NCBI GenBank assembly: GCA_006384855.1
Contig: VCJN01000948.1
Span: forward strand, 57,536 to 121,535
Direction: 5' to 3'
Length of the DNA stretch: 64,000 nt
DNA from: Tetraselmis striata
Taxonomy: Eukaryota > Chlorophyta > Chlorodendrophyceae > Chlorodendrales > Chlorodendraceae
Positions 24,425 through 37,075 of this stretch are shown here, one piece after another. Position 1 is the stretch's first letter, and the number at the start of each line of letters is the position of its first letter. A model generated the notes under the pieces. That model worked only from the letters and a program-made list of their open reading frames with translations. It made no database searches and was not told the DNA's origin. Both the position numbers and the translations under genes were made by a program.

Positions 24425-27400
24425 TCAGCGCTTTCGCAGGTTGATGGCGCCATCCGGGCGGTCAGGGCACTTGCTGCACCACTTGGCGTCCTTCACGCGC
24501 TGCCCTGGCATGCCAAAGCTGGGCACGCTCCGGCCGCAGCCGCACTTGGCGCTGCGCACGTTGACGGCGCCCGCCGGCCTCTCCGGGCACTGCGCGCACC
24601 ACTGCGCCGCCTTGGCCGGCTCCCCCGGCAGGCCGAAGCTCGGGCGGCTGCGGCCGCAAAGGCAGCGCTTGCTGACGACGTTGACGGCCGTGTCGGGCTT
24701 GGTGGGGCAGTGCGCGCACCAGCGCGCATCCGCAGAGTCCTCTCCCGGCAGCCCGAAGCTCGGGTGGCTGCGCAGGCACTCGCAGCGCTTGTTGACCACG
24801 TTGACGGCGGTGGCGGGCTTGGTGGGGCACTGCGCGCACCAGCGCCCGCCCAGCTGCACGTCCTCCGCCAGCCCGAACACCGCCTTCCCGCCGCCGCACT
24901 CGCACTGCGTCAAATTAAACACCCGCCAGGGCCAGAGTCAGTCAGCAGCGGGTGATGCGCCGGGAAACACTGGTGCATGGCACACATGTGCCTCATACAC
25001 ACCCAGCCCGATAACTTGGCCGCAGATAGTCTGGGGGCGGACTGCGGAAAGACACTACACAGATATGAATCCGTACCTTCGAGTGCATCTGGAGTGGTGT
25101 ACGTGTGCATACTACCCGACGAGCATAATCAAAAACCCTACTACCCTAAAAACCCGTTTGGGCTTATCGTGTGTGATATATAGCCGTACATATGCATGTA
25201 TATTTATATTTAATCGTAAACGCAGAGGCACGCGGTCATTGCCAAAACAGATCATTGGTGGGTGGAGGCGGAAATGAGAGGGGGCGGGGGACCTTGCGCG
25301 TCTTGAGGTTGACGGCGGTGCGCGGGCGCCCAGGACACGTTGCGCACCAGCGAGCCGCGCGGGGCTCGTCCCCAGGCAGCCCAAAGCTGGGGGTGGTGCG
25401 GCTGCACTCGCAGGTGCGATTGCGCACCGAGGGTGGCTTGGCGGTGAGGTCCACCGCCCACTCGGGGCAGCAGAAGCGGCACCAGCGCGCCGCCTTGACG
25501 TCTTCGCCGCGCATGCCAAAGTTGGGGTGGCACTTCCCGCACGCGCACTTCTTATACACCACATTCACTGCCTGCAGGTTGGGGTTTTGAACAAAGGAGG
25601 GGGTGAATGGAAGGGGGGGGGGGGGGGGGGAAGGGGCTTAATTTCCGGGCTGGGCATGAATCGGAGGTGCTTTTGGGGGCTTGTGAATTGCAATTTAAAC
25701 ACACACCATGTAATCACAATGCGTAGGTATGGGGTGCTCGGTCACATCTGTCAGTGATGACTCGTGCAACCAGATCTGTTTATGCAGATGTGACCGAAAT
25801 GCTCAGCACACTTCCCTTGACATCAACAAGAGACAGGTTGCTGAGGGGAGGGGGTGAATCGGGGGGGGGGGGGGGGGGGTGAATCGCGTGGGGTGGCGAG
25901 TGGGGCAACGATGCAGTTTTGAAAGCTTGGTGCACTTCGGGGTGCATGCAGGGAATCACTCCATTATCAATTTCGATCATCACGTCAGTGCCAAAAGCCC
26001 ACAGGGGCAGGCGCGACTGAACGTATGATGATATGACTAGGACGCTATAGCTGTGCCACGTCAGTTGTGTGACGCCCAACTTGTACGGAGGATCTCCCCA
26101 GGTACGGAAGATTGGAGGCAGGCGCTAAGGTGAGAGGTATACAAGCAGTGGTACAGGGTGGCCGGCGCGGCTCAGCTCACCTGAAAGGGCTTCCCTGGGC
26201 AGTGCGCGCACCATCGCGCCATCCGGCTCTCCTCCCCCGGCAGCCCAAAGTTGGGGCGGCTGCGGCCGCAGATGCAGCGCCGGTTCTTCACGTCCACTGC
26301 CTCAGGCGGCTTGGTGGGGCAGTGAGCGCACCAGCGTGCCGCCTTGGCCTCGTCGCCCACGAGCCCGAAGCTGGGCCCGCTGCGCCCGCACTCGCAGCGG
26401 CGGTGCACCACGTCCACCGCCTCCGACGGCCGGCTCGGACATTGGGCGCACCAGCGCGCGCTGCGCCGCTCGTCGCCCGGCAGGCCAAAGCACGGCTGCG
26501 TGCGGCCACACATGCACTGCGCGCCGCAAACCCACATCACTCAGCAGAAACACAGCATTTGTGTATGTATGTATGCATGTGTGTGTGTGTGTGATTGTAT
26601 ATGTAAAAAGAAATGTTTAAGGTTATGTTTACGTTATGTATCATACACGATTTGGGTCATCAAAGAAATATATAGACCGCTTGACAAGTAAATCAATGGA
26701 AATTCATCAACAACTTAATTGCTGTAATTCACACAAGTAAACAGGTTGTTTCCATGCACATCTGAATCCTTTGTATCCGTCGTTTCACTGCTGTCCGTCT
26801 CGCGAGAACAAAGCAGCCAGAGAGCAAAGGGAGACCACGCCATGGGTACGCACAAGCGCGGCGAGGGGCGGATGACAATAAACATACACCGCAATCTGTG
26901 AGGACACATGCCATTGGCAGGTATGGAAGGAAGGATGGGCAGTAAGTTGAACAGGCGGCGTTGCTGTCATTGAATTGTGCTATGCCTACAGAGCACCACT
27001 CCGTTAATATTTGTGGCAGTGGCGACAATGAAAGTATCAAACGGCCATGTAGGCAATGGCCGCCAAGGCAACGCAGGGCGCACCTTCTTGTTCTTCAGGT
27101 CCACTGCCTCGGCAGGCCGATCCGGGCAGTTGCTGCACCACTTCGCGTCACGCCCGTCCTGGCCCCGCATCCCGAAGTTTGGCCGCCCCTGCCCGCACAT
27201 GCAGCGCTTGCTGTGGCAGCAGCGCCCCGGGATAAGAGCGGCGGCGTCAGTGGCGCCATGGAGCTGCGCTGTGGGCAGCGGTGCCCACGGTTCATGACCG
27301 ACAATGGTGCAGAACAGCATTAGATGTGCCAATATGAATGATAATCACTGTGACTTTTATCGATGACAGCGCACATCAGTATCTTACTATGCTGAGAGCT

Positions 27401-28164
27401 CAATGCCCCTGGCAGCATGGTTGAGATAATCACAGATAAGTGAGTCAGAGGGGGGTTATCCCTGTGCTATTGACCCACCTGACGACGTTGATGGCTGACT
27501 TGGGCTTGTGTGGGCACTGTGCACACCAGCGCGCCAGGCGCCGCTCCTCGCCGGGCAGGCCAAAGGAGGGCAGGCTGCGGCCGCACTCGCAGCGCTTGCA
27601 TCGCACGTTGATGGCGCCGGCGGGCTTGGAGGGGCACTGGGCGCACCAGCGCGCCGCGGTCGCACGCTCGCCCGGCAGCCCCAGGCTCGGCTGGCTGCGG
27701 CCGCACTGGCAGCGCTTGACGCCATCCGCCAGCAGGCCGTCTACCAGGCCGTGACCGCCGCCCGGCAGCGGCCCCACCACTGGCACCGGCACAGTGTTGC
27801 CAGGCACGACCCGCACGCCCACGCCGTTGCTGCTGACATGGTGAGCGACGCGGTGCGTCTGCGGCGCGTCGTGGCTAAGCACGCCGATGACGGCTGCCGC
27901 CTCCGCGTCATCCGCCGCCTTGAAGCGCTTCGCGGAGTGGCGCAGGATGGCCGACGCCTCGCTGGTGTGGTGGTGCGGGCCGATATCAACGTCGTCGTCG
28001 TCGTCATCATCGTCGTCGTCATCGTCGTCGCCCGCGTGGCTGCTGTCGTCGTCGCTGGTGCCGTGACCGTCGCTGTGGTGCACACCCACTTCCCCCAGCT
28101 CACCGCTGCCCACCAGGATGGTGTCCGGGATGGTGAAGCCCTCCTCGTCATCGTCCAGCCCCAT
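24425..28164 (-). CDS. EsV-1-7-like cysteine-repeat protein with acidic N terminus
   Basis: Five exons: 28164-27479, 27210-27084, 26516-26181, 25571-25293 and 24904-24425. They join in frame through GT-AG introns to give 635 residues. Residues 1-150 are acidic, with a run of 13 Asp near 46-58. Residues 152-635 hold twelve repeats of about 40 residues. The pattern is C-x-C-x19-C-x2-C-x14, with PSFGLPGE-like and RWCAQCP cores and an AVNVV-like end. This resembles EsV-1-7 repeats (C-x4-C-x16-C-x2-H-x12), known from brown algae, their viruses, oomycetes and some green algae; Ectocarpus IMM, a developmental regulator, has them. Here the His is replaced by Cys throughout. Four cysteines per unit suggest metal (zinc) binding, but this is inference. 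Repeats per exon are 2, 1, 3, 2 and 4, and introns mostly fall just before the first Cys, so the gene probably grew by exon duplication. The start chosen is the first ATG; a GTG six bases upstream is not used. Confidence 0.8.
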
Positions 28165-28270
28165 TGCCACCGACCCCCTCTCTAAAACTCCCTCTTACCC
28201 GCCTCCCGCCTGTGGGCAGCACGTGAAACAAGAAAGTCCGTTGGCGGACGCACAATCGCACAGTCCAGAC

Positions 28271-28305
<35 letters not shown>

Positions 28306-29100
28306 CCTCAACTCTCTTCAGTGGCCCTCCTCTTGGGCAGCCCACAAGCATTTGCTTTAAGCAATTACGAAGCTGGTGGCACGCCCCGATCAAATGCCCT
28401 ATCCCTACTTCCCCGCCAAGTCGCCAACATTTGGCTGCTTCCACTACCTGCTGGCTGTCTGCCATCTCTGACCACATCATCGCCCCAATCAGCTCCTCCG
28501 CCTTGTGAGTGTGAAGCGCGCCCCCCCCCCCCCCCCCCCCTCAAAAGGAAAAAAAACGACTGTCGATTCTGTCCCTGTTGAGAACCGTATTCTGGAGAAC
28601 TTGACCACCGTTGGCGCGCGGCGACATCGACGGCGATCGCGATCGCGGCGACGACGACGACGACGACAGGGTCGGCGAACGCTGGAAGCGAGGCGCTCTT
28701 CGTGCTGCCGACACGAAGGACGTGGCCTGGCAGCGCACGGCTGCCTGCCGGGGGGAAGGGGGGGGGGGGGGGGGGGGGGGAGAGATGGCGCAGCTACCGC
28801 GGACTATGATGGGGTACGTCCCGGGTCGCTCTGCCACGTTCGGCGGCGACGACATAGGCGGTGTTGTCGACGGGCGGGACGTTGGCCGCGAGAGAAGGCA
28901 CGTCCAGGGCACGACGTTGCGCGGGGGGCGAACGAGACAGCGAATAGCAACCGACATCCTGCCGAACTGCTCGTGCGAGAGAGGAGCGCGGGGAGGGGGG
29001 CGGTTCGGCACGGGAGCGCCAGGCTTAGGCCGCGGTGACGTCGAGGGGGTCGGAGTTAGGGTAGGCTGTTGGGGCGGGCGGCGCGGGCGGAGCGGGGGGA
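28165..29100. other. upstream region of the cysteine-repeat gene
   Basis: Contains long C-runs (about 28274-28302 and 28521-28540), a GAC-rich microsatellite at about 28647-28672 and a G-run at about 28758-28780. Open frames on both strands are low-complexity (Pro-, Gly- or Arg-rich) and are not called as genes. Confidence 0.4.
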
Positions 29101-30514
29101 GGGCGTCCCGGCAGTACCTTGTGGTGTGAGCGGCTGTGCGTGATGGGGCGGGGAGGTTTTGCGAGCGTTGTGTCTGGATGCGGCCGCGCAGTGCCTGCGG
29201 CCTCCGCGCTAACACCTCGTACAGCTGACGCGTGCCGATGGGAACTCAGATAAGGGACTTGGGTCGGGGATGGGGCTCGGAACTAGCGGGGCGGCAGGCC
29301 CGGCTTAAGGGCCAGCAACGCTATGAGTGGGGGCGCTTGGATGTGTGTTGCCAAGTCGCGCGTCTGGGCCGGCCGGCGGGGATTGGAGAGCCCTCGGAGC
29401 GTTGGGACAGGCGGGCTTGGAGCGTTTGTCTTTCACATCACTGCCATAATTAGGTCTATTTATTAGGGCTCAAAGAGGGTACAGAGCTGCAGACCTTATC
29501 CCTGCATGTACAGAACCCTACTGGCAGGCCCTACTGCTGTCGCCGAGCCATCATCAGCGTCAATGATGAACACCCGCCTGCGATCGTGCGTCAGCACGTT
29601 TTCGCGCACGTCAGCAGCACGGTACCGGTACCCGAGTACTGGTACTATTACCCTGTAGTGGGGCGCATATCGGAGCGGTGCGTCGCCGCTGAGCGCGCAC
29701 GCCCAGGCGGCGTAGTGCCTCCGATGGATAGCAACACCGAAGCAGAGCCCTCATCAATCGCGGCGCACATCACTCGCCGCCACTCCCGCCGTCCTTCGCG
29801 CTCCCACCCAGCATTCTGCCCGCCAAGCACCCGCTGACAGCCCGCGTTCCTCAGCCACTCCAGGTACTCTTCGTACCCGGCCAGTCGCCGCAGCCGCCGG
29901 CCGACACCCCGCCCCCTCCGGTTGATCGGCGGCACGCCGCCACCGCTGCTCCGATACTGCTGCTCCGCTCCACAGGACGTCGCGCTGGCTTTCGACTGTC
30001 CGACTCCCACGTAACTGACATCCCACGCACTGCGCCCTTTGCGTCGCGCGGCATCTCACCAGATCTTGGGCGCTGCCCTATCCCTCGGCCAGCCGTGATC
30101 GCTGCAGCGCGACTAGGAGCCGCCCGTTTTGCCGATACGTAGATCATACCGCCGCCTCGCTCGGCTCCGATCACCCCCGCCGCTCGGTCGTGCCCTCGTT
30201 CTGCCCCCTTACGTCTCCCTCCCGGGGGCAGCGATCCAACATCTCCTTCACTTTGTCACTGCGCATCTATGCGTCGTTGTGTGAGAATTGGCTCGCGCAT
30301 CGCTTTTGTCAGCCGAGCCCTCCACGCACGTGCCCCCTTCGCGGCTGCCTGGCGACGTCTGCCCGCGTACCCGTAGGGTTCTCCTTCGCCTCTAGAGCTC
30401 CCCCTCACCCCGCTGTCTGCCTCGTCGACGGCGCGCAAGGCGGTGTTAGCGTCACCCCAGTAACATACCGACAATGTCCGTCGCATTTCGTCGCAAGCGC
30501 GCGAAGCGAAGAAA
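29101..30514. other. intergenic region upstream of the IMP dehydrogenase gene
   Basis: No gene is supported. It contains scattered GGTACC/AGTACT-rich sequence near 29620-29650. No clear TATA box can be assigned. Confidence 0.4.
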
Positions 30515-33500
30515 ATGGCTGACGTGCGCCGCCCTGATCCCGACAGACCCGCCGAGATGGAGTCTTTCTACGAGGGCGTGTCCGACGGGATGCCGGCGGT
30601 CAAGCTGCTGAGCCAAGGCACCTGCTACACCTACGATGACTGCATCTTCCACCCCGGTCACATCGACTTCCCCGCGCATGAGGTACCGACCCTGCGTTTT
30701 CCTGCTCCCGCCCCCCCAATCCCGAGTCCGGCCACAATGAGAAGAGGGGGGGGGGGGGTACGTGGAAGCTCGCCCGACACCACGGCTGACACATGCCCCC
30801 CTCCCCCCCCCGGCCTCTCGTCGATGCAACCAGGTCGATCTGACATCCAATATCACCAAGAACATCAAGCTCCGCACCCCCATCGTCAGCTCCCCTATGG
30901 ACACAGTCACGGAGGGCAAGATGGCGGCGGCCATGGCGATGGTGTGCACACTTCGCACCCTCACATGCCCCCCCCCCCCCCTCTCCCCCTCTTCCCCGCC
31001 CCCCTATACACTCGCCAGTCTGCTGGCCCGCTCCCCCCGCTCCCCCTCTTCCTCTGCATGGCTGATATGCATCCTCCTATGTCCGCCCGGCCCCGCCTCA
31101 CACAGCTCGGCGGCATGGGCTTCATCCATTACAACAACAGCGTGGAGGAGCAGCTAGACGAGGTGTTGCTGGCCAAGACACACACGCCCTGCCTCATGCT
31201 CAGCCCGCTGGTGCTGGGCCCCAACGACACCGTTGCCAAGATGGAGCAGCTCCTGGTGCGACCCCCAACCTGCCCCTGCCCCCCCCCCCCCCCCCCCCCC
31301 ACTCTCTCAGGGGAAATTTCTGCTGACGTCCCACCACGGCTGCCCCTCGGGAACGTAGGAGCAGAAGGGGCAGAGCGTGGTGTGCGTGACCGACACCTGC
31401 AAGCTGGGCGGCAAGCTGCTGGGCGTTGTGACTGAGCTGGATCTGGACTTTGTCAACGACCGCTTCACCCCGCTCTCAGAGGTACTGTGAGCACCCTTTC
31501 CCAATGCCTACTACCTCCCGGCTTGCTCACCTGCACGGACATGCCCCCCTCTTCCCCCCCCCCCCCCCCCCCCCTCCCCCTTTGGCTTCTGTGGCCTCGA
31601 GGTAGGTAGGGGGGGGGGGGGGGGGTAGGGGGCACATCTGCCTGCCAGGGCCAGTTTCTCGAGCTCGTGGCAACGCCCCACTCCCCGAGGCATCTGCAGC
31701 ACTAAAGCCGCGTCGACATTGGATGCTCCAAATTGGGTGGGCGGCCACTGTGGCGTGGCGACCCCCCAGCCGCCCGCCTCGCAGTCTCCCCGGCCACACA
31801 GACACCCCCCCTCTTGTAACCCCCATTTACCCTCTATTGCAGCGGCTCATCCGAGTGCCTCCTTCTCCTCCTCAACCCCCCCCCCCCCTCTCCGGGTCTT
31901 GCGGCGGCAGGTGATGGTGGTGGACGGCCCCACGCTGCCGGATGGCACCGATCCCAAGGCTGCGTACGAGCACATGAAGGCAGAGCGCGTGCAGGCGGTG
32001 CCGCTCGTCAACGGCGCGGGGGAGCTCAAGGGGGTGGCCACACGTCAGGAGTGGCGGTGAGCCCCCCCCCCCCCCCCCCCCCCTCGCCATCTGCTCTCCT
32101 GCCCTACTAGTACCCTGAAAGCCCCACAGGCTTAGCCACCACAGCAGCACGTTGTCATGGGGCAGCGCTGCCTCAACACGGACGAACTGCGAGAGATGCT
32201 AGTAGCAACTGTTTTACATCGATCCTCGGCAGAAGTTTCAGTCTTTGCTGTGTACCCAATCCGCAATAATGGCATGGTTCGTATTGACAGCCTGGGCAGT
32301 ACCGGAAGTGAAGCACCGCGATGCTGTGCAGCCCTACCACTCAGTTGCAGTCCAGGTATCAAAGAGATTCAGTGTAGAAGTGTGACTGTCGCGTGACCAG
32401 CGTTGGCGGGATTGCGCCCTAGTTCAGTACGTGCTCCTTGCTGCTGCATGCTTCCGCTTCAGCAGCACTACGTTGACGCAAGTGCTCCTGGAAGCAACTC
32501 CCTCCTCCCCCCCTCCCAATTCCTTCTGGCCACTGACCCGTACACTTACCTTGTCCCCTACCCACCCCTGCCGAGCAGGGCCTCTGTCCGGAACCCCGCG
32601 CCCGGCGCACCGTCCCTCAACTCCCAGGGCCGCCTGCTGGTGGGCGCTGCCGTCGGCACGCGGTGCGCCCCCCCCCCCCCCCCCCCCTATCCCCCCGGGT
32701 AGCTCCTGCTTGGAGTCCTCGTGCCTTTTCGACTCGCCTTGACCTGGCCGTGCTGCTGCCGCCGCCCTCGTGCAGGCCCTCTGACCGCGAGCGCGTGGCC
32801 GCGCTGTACGAGAAGGGCGGCGTGGACGCCATCATCCTTGACTCCAGCCAGGTGAGCCCCGCTGACCCGTGTGCGGTGCCGGGCTCTCCTTGCCATCCGC
32901 CGAGAGCTGCTGTGTTGGGGTCAAGTCAAGTACTCTCGAGCCACACCTTCGCCCCGCCCGTGTATTCACGATTGCGAACCCCATTAGCGCCCATCCTGTT
33001 CCTTTCGTATACTATCTTGAGGTGGTGGTTCATAACCCCCCCCCCCCCCCCTCCCTCCCCCCCATTCCCGCCCCTATTCCCGCCCCTATTCCCCATCCTT
33101 CTATCTGGCTGACGCCACCCCTGGCTGTCTGGTGCGCAGGGCGACTCGACGTACCAGCTGGAGATGATCGCGCACCTCAAGGCGACATACCCCGAGCTCG
33201 AGGTCATCGCCGGCAACGTGTGCTCCGCCTTCCAGGTGGAGCGGCTCATCAAGGCGGGCGCGGACGGCCTGCGCGTCGGCATGGGCTCCGGCTCCATCTG
33301 CACCACGCAGGAGGTGCCCCCCCCCCCACCCTCGCCCCCCTTCCTCCCCAATGCGGCATGCTTGGTGCCTTTCCGTGGCCGGTAAATGAACGCTGTGAGG
33401 CTTGGCATGGCGTCTGACTCCCCCTGATGGCCTTGCGGCCTTCCGCAGGTCTGCGCCGTGGGCCGCGGCCAGGCGACCGCGGTGTTCCACTGCAGTCGCA

Positions 33501-34472
33501 TTGCGGAGCAGCTGGGTGGTGTACCGTGCATCGCAGACGGCGGCATCCAGAACAGCGGCCACATCGTCAAGGTGCGCCCCGGCCCCGCGTTCTCCCTGTC
33601 CCACCCCACCCCGATACCATGGCAAGACCCTGTGTGCACGTGGTGCACTAAACATGCTCCAAACAGTCTTGAATTCTCGACGCAGTGTGAAACATTTGGC
33701 TGCCTCAAGCCCGCAACGGCAACATAACGATGCGGTGTTTGTCAGTGACTGCTGACAACGGCGGCCCTATGTGCAGGCTCTGTCGCTGGGCGCGAGCGCG
33801 GTGATGTGCGGCTCAGTGTTTGCCGGCACGGAGGAGGCGCCCGGCGACTACTTCATGCTGGACGGCCGGCGCGTGAAGGCCTACCGTGGCATGGGCAGGT
33901 GCGCCCCCCCCCCCCCCCCCCCTGCACGCCTGCTGGTGCCCCTCTCCGACGAAGATGCGCAGCCGGCCTCCGCCGATGATTACCTTTTCTTTATAGACTA
34001 GGACGTTAGCTTAATGCTCCTCGAGCATGCTGAAACATTTCTCCTGAGGCGAGAGCCGCTGCCGGTCGTCCACCGCGCGTCGCCCTGACCCCATGGCAGC
34101 GCACCCGACTCACCCTGCGGTGCGCCGTCCTCCCCCCCCCCCCCCCCCCCCCCTGGGCCCCTTGCCCTGTGGCCTGGCAGCCTGGACGCCATGAAGAAGG
34201 GCAGCGAATCGCGCTACCACAGCGACACGCAGAGCCTGAAGATTGCGCAGGGTGTGAGCGGCACCGTCAAGGACAAGGGCTCCGTGCGCGCGCTGGTGCC
34301 CTTCCTGGCGCAGGCCGTCAAGCAGGGCTACCAGGACCTGGGCACCTGCAGCACGGAGGTCGCGCACAAGTTCCTGCGCAGCGGCAAGATGCGCCTTGAG
34401 GTGCGCTCGGGCGCCGCGCAGGCGGAGGGCGGCGTGCACGACATGAACTCGTACGAGAAGAAGCGGTGGTGA
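30515..34472 (+). CDS. IMPDH: inosine-5'-monophosphate dehydrogenase
   Basis: Eleven exons: 30515-30682, 30834-30941, 31106-31255, 31359-31481, 31911-32056, 32579-32662, 32776-32851, 33140-33313, 33449-33571, 33777-33898 and 34181-34472. They join in frame into 521 residues, close to the usual eukaryotic length. The enzyme oxidises IMP to XMP with NAD+, the committed step of guanine nucleotide synthesis in the cytosol. Visible signatures are [26 protein letters not shown] and GMGFIHYNN, then a CBS-domain region (about 118-231), [22 protein letters not shown], and the catalytic loop [12 protein letters not shown] with nucleophile Cys339. [22 protein letters not shown] and a C-terminal [13 protein letters not shown] follow. 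All key residues are present. The 5' end of exon 4 could also be 31365; 31359 fits the family better. Most introns contain poly-C runs, several directly after the donor. A TGTAA at 34649 is a candidate poly(A) signal. Confidence 0.96.
32062..32083 (+). repeat. poly-C tract directly after a 5' splice site
   Basis: 22 C beginning five bases into IMPDH intron 5 (donor GTGAGC at 32057). Similar donor-adjacent runs occur at 32668-32687, 33317-33327 and 33904-33922 in later introns of the same gene. Confidence 0.95.
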
Positions 34473-34648
34473 GGAGGCGCCCAAAGGGGAGCGCCCACGC
34501 GGCCGCCGCCGCGTGTTGAGTTGTCACCTTTCTGCCCTTCTGTAGTCCCCCACCACGGCCCGGTGCACAGTCCGGCCGAGGCGCGCCCATTTAAGAGTAA
34601 AAATCAAGCCACTGCTGATGTATAGCGTTTAACCCGATCATCTTAGAA

Positions 34649-34653
34649 TGTAA
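34649..34653 (+). terminator. putative TGTAA polyadenylation signal of IMPDH
   Basis: TGTAA 177 bases after the IMPDH stop codon, just before a tandem repeat. Confidence 0.35.
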
Positions 34654-34669
34654 CCCGCCGGCTGTGCCG

Positions 34670-34866
34670 GGCGGGTCATAAGTGTAATTGCCGCCAGTGA
34701 GACTCCCGAAATTCGGTGAGGAGCGTCAACATGCCCACTAGGCATCCGTGAGCCTGGAATCCAGCGTGGGCGGATCATGAGTGTAATTGCCGCCAGTGAG
34801 ACTCCCCGAAATTCGGTGACGAGCGTCAACATGCCCACTAGGCACCCCTGAGCCTGGAAGCCAGCG
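34670..34866 (+). repeat. tandem duplication of a ~99-base unit
   Basis: Units at about 34670-34766 and 34767-34866 are nearly identical. Both contain GTGTAATTGCCGCCAGTGAG and GAGCGTCAACATGCCCACTA. It lies about 200 bases after IMPDH, so it may fall in or near the 3' UTR. Confidence 0.9.
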
Positions 34867-37075
34867 CGCACTCGCTGCCTGTAGTGGATGCTATATCCTC
34901 TTCCATAAAGCCGTCAGAAGACAAGACCGCACAAGCATCCCATGCAAAGCCAACGCATATCGTGCGCCTGTGCTGAATGCCCAACCCATATCAGCAGCAG
35001 CCATGCTGTCATGTACTATTGGCCGATTAATGGCAGTTTCATCAGCCACACATTATTGTACATGTTGCACACAGAGGGGGATATTCGCATTTATGCTGCA
35101 GCAGTGCACAAGCAACATCATCGCCCGTCGTACCATGACAGCGGTAAATTATAAAAAGCTTCAGAGACGTTAGGATTGCACTCTGTCCTGTGATAAACTG
35201 TTGAGCTGTGCGATATTGCTGATGGCCGCCGCTCTTCCTGATTCTCTAAGTATGCGATCATCAGCGCACTATTGCATGTACACGAATTCATGTAGTATTG
35301 TTTTAAGCGGATGATGCAGCATTGTAATGCGCCGCAAGCCTGTAGTCATTGTTGATGCGACCTAAAATACACCATACATCACTGTTACCAATACGCACCG
35401 CAAATGCTAAAATACCATCTAACAATGACGATAATTATTTGTCAGTGCTGTATTGACATGCGACAACGGCAGTACATCGCGCAGCACATACACGTAGTGA
35501 ATAATAATAACTGATGCTGCAGCAGCCGCAGCATTGCAGCAGCACCTCGCCAGCAAGCGCCCGCGCCAGTCGTAGCAGCATAATGAGAACACAACGAATC
35601 GCAGCTTTACAAAAAATGCTTGCAGCAGCACCGAGCCCGCGTGAGACAGCACTTCGTTTATCACTGACCATGTCATCGCCTTATTATTAGTGTTTGGTGT
35701 TAGTATTGGGAAATCACCCGCCACCGGATCTCACCAACCGCGCGCGCGTCACACATGTTCATTTTTACTATTGCTTTGAGTCCCACTGATGCTGATATAC
35801 TTCTGCTTCGTTTCGCCTGATTAACGTATTCTGCGCCTGCTGCTCATCCGGTCGCAGCGAACCCCTGCTCCGAGCACCTGTCGTTATCAAATGCGCGACG
35901 TGTCGTATAGCGCGCTACCGTGTAGTAATGAAAAGCTCGGGCGCATTAGCACAGTTCATACTCATACCCCCCCCCTCCGCTCCGAAACCGCACCCTGAAA
36001 CCATGTGCTGTATATGCTGTCTACGCTTACGCCGCGGCATCTCGCCGAAGTGCCGTGATAAGCCTTGGCGTAGACACCCGTCGCTGGCCCTCAAGCACAA
36101 CTACCAGCACACACACCACACAGAACGTCTCTCGCCAATGACGCTATCCCCGGGTTGCTGCTAGATACTTCGCTGTCTCTGTCGCCTCGCGCATTCACTG
36201 CTGTTGCACCCGTCTACACCCGGTACCGGGAACCGCTCCGAAACCACGTTCCGCCGAAGCGCTGCCCGCCCGGCACTCTTTAATTCGTCGCACAGCAAGG
36301 GCCGCGGTGGCCAGCTCCCACAGCTTTCCGCCATCCGGCGCCCCACCGCCATGCTTTCTAACTTGCTGAAAATCTGACGTGCTCTTGTCGGTCACAGTGC
36401 CGCCAACGCGTGCGAGGTTAGTAGAAAACAACGAGTTGCCGACGATACTCGCCGCCGCCGGACCGCGCAACTCTCGACCCTGCTGCTGCCAGCCTGGTCC
36501 CAGCGCCCGTGCATCGCGCCGGGCCCCCCGTTCCAAATGTCACGCGACTTCGCCGCCCTTCGTCTAGCTTCACACCACCTTTCTGCCCGGTGCCTGCCTA
36601 CCTGCATGCGATTACACGCCAGCCGATACGGACGAGGCCTGATTACGCCCACGGCGCAAGATCGCACCGCGGCCCTCCACGCTTACCCCGAACCCTTGGG
36701 TCATGGCGGCATGCCAGCGGCTGGCTCCCTTAGCATGACACTTCGTCCGCCGTCTGACGTCACGCCCATAACGTCGTCTCAGAGTAACTACATATGGGCT
36801 GGACTTATCCGTCGCATTCGAGTGCTCCTGTCAGCTCTCGGGCGCGCACGCGTGCCGGCGGATGGCCTATGACGAACGCCTCAACACCCCGGCGCGGTGC
36901 AAATGCCCACGATGCGAGACTGTCCAGCATGGATGGTTAGGGCCCGGGGTGTGATGTCGACTGCGAGGCAAACTTTTGTACTGCTATCATGCGATATTTG
37001 TAGCGACTATTCGGCCGCGCGGACATACGTATCGTCGAACACCGGTAGATCCTGCTTTGGTTACACGGGGAAGAG
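34867..37075. other. gene-free spacer
   Basis: No gene, RNA or strong repeat is supported. GCAGCA-type short repeats occur near 35515-35545. Long open frames here lack domain-like sequence. Confidence 0.4.

Noticed and set aside
24441-25277. Plus-strand open frame of 278 codons with regular repeats
   Set aside because: The regularity is the reverse complement of the cysteine repeats on the minus strand.
27508-28185. Plus-strand open frame with Val/Ala-rich hydrophobic repeats
   Set aside because: The hydrophobic run is the antisense of the poly-Asp codons in the minus-strand gene.
28541-29215. Open frames on both strands in the Pro/Arg-rich region upstream of the cysteine-repeat gene
   Set aside because: Low-complexity sequence around homopolymers and GAC repeats, without domains or conserved phrasing.
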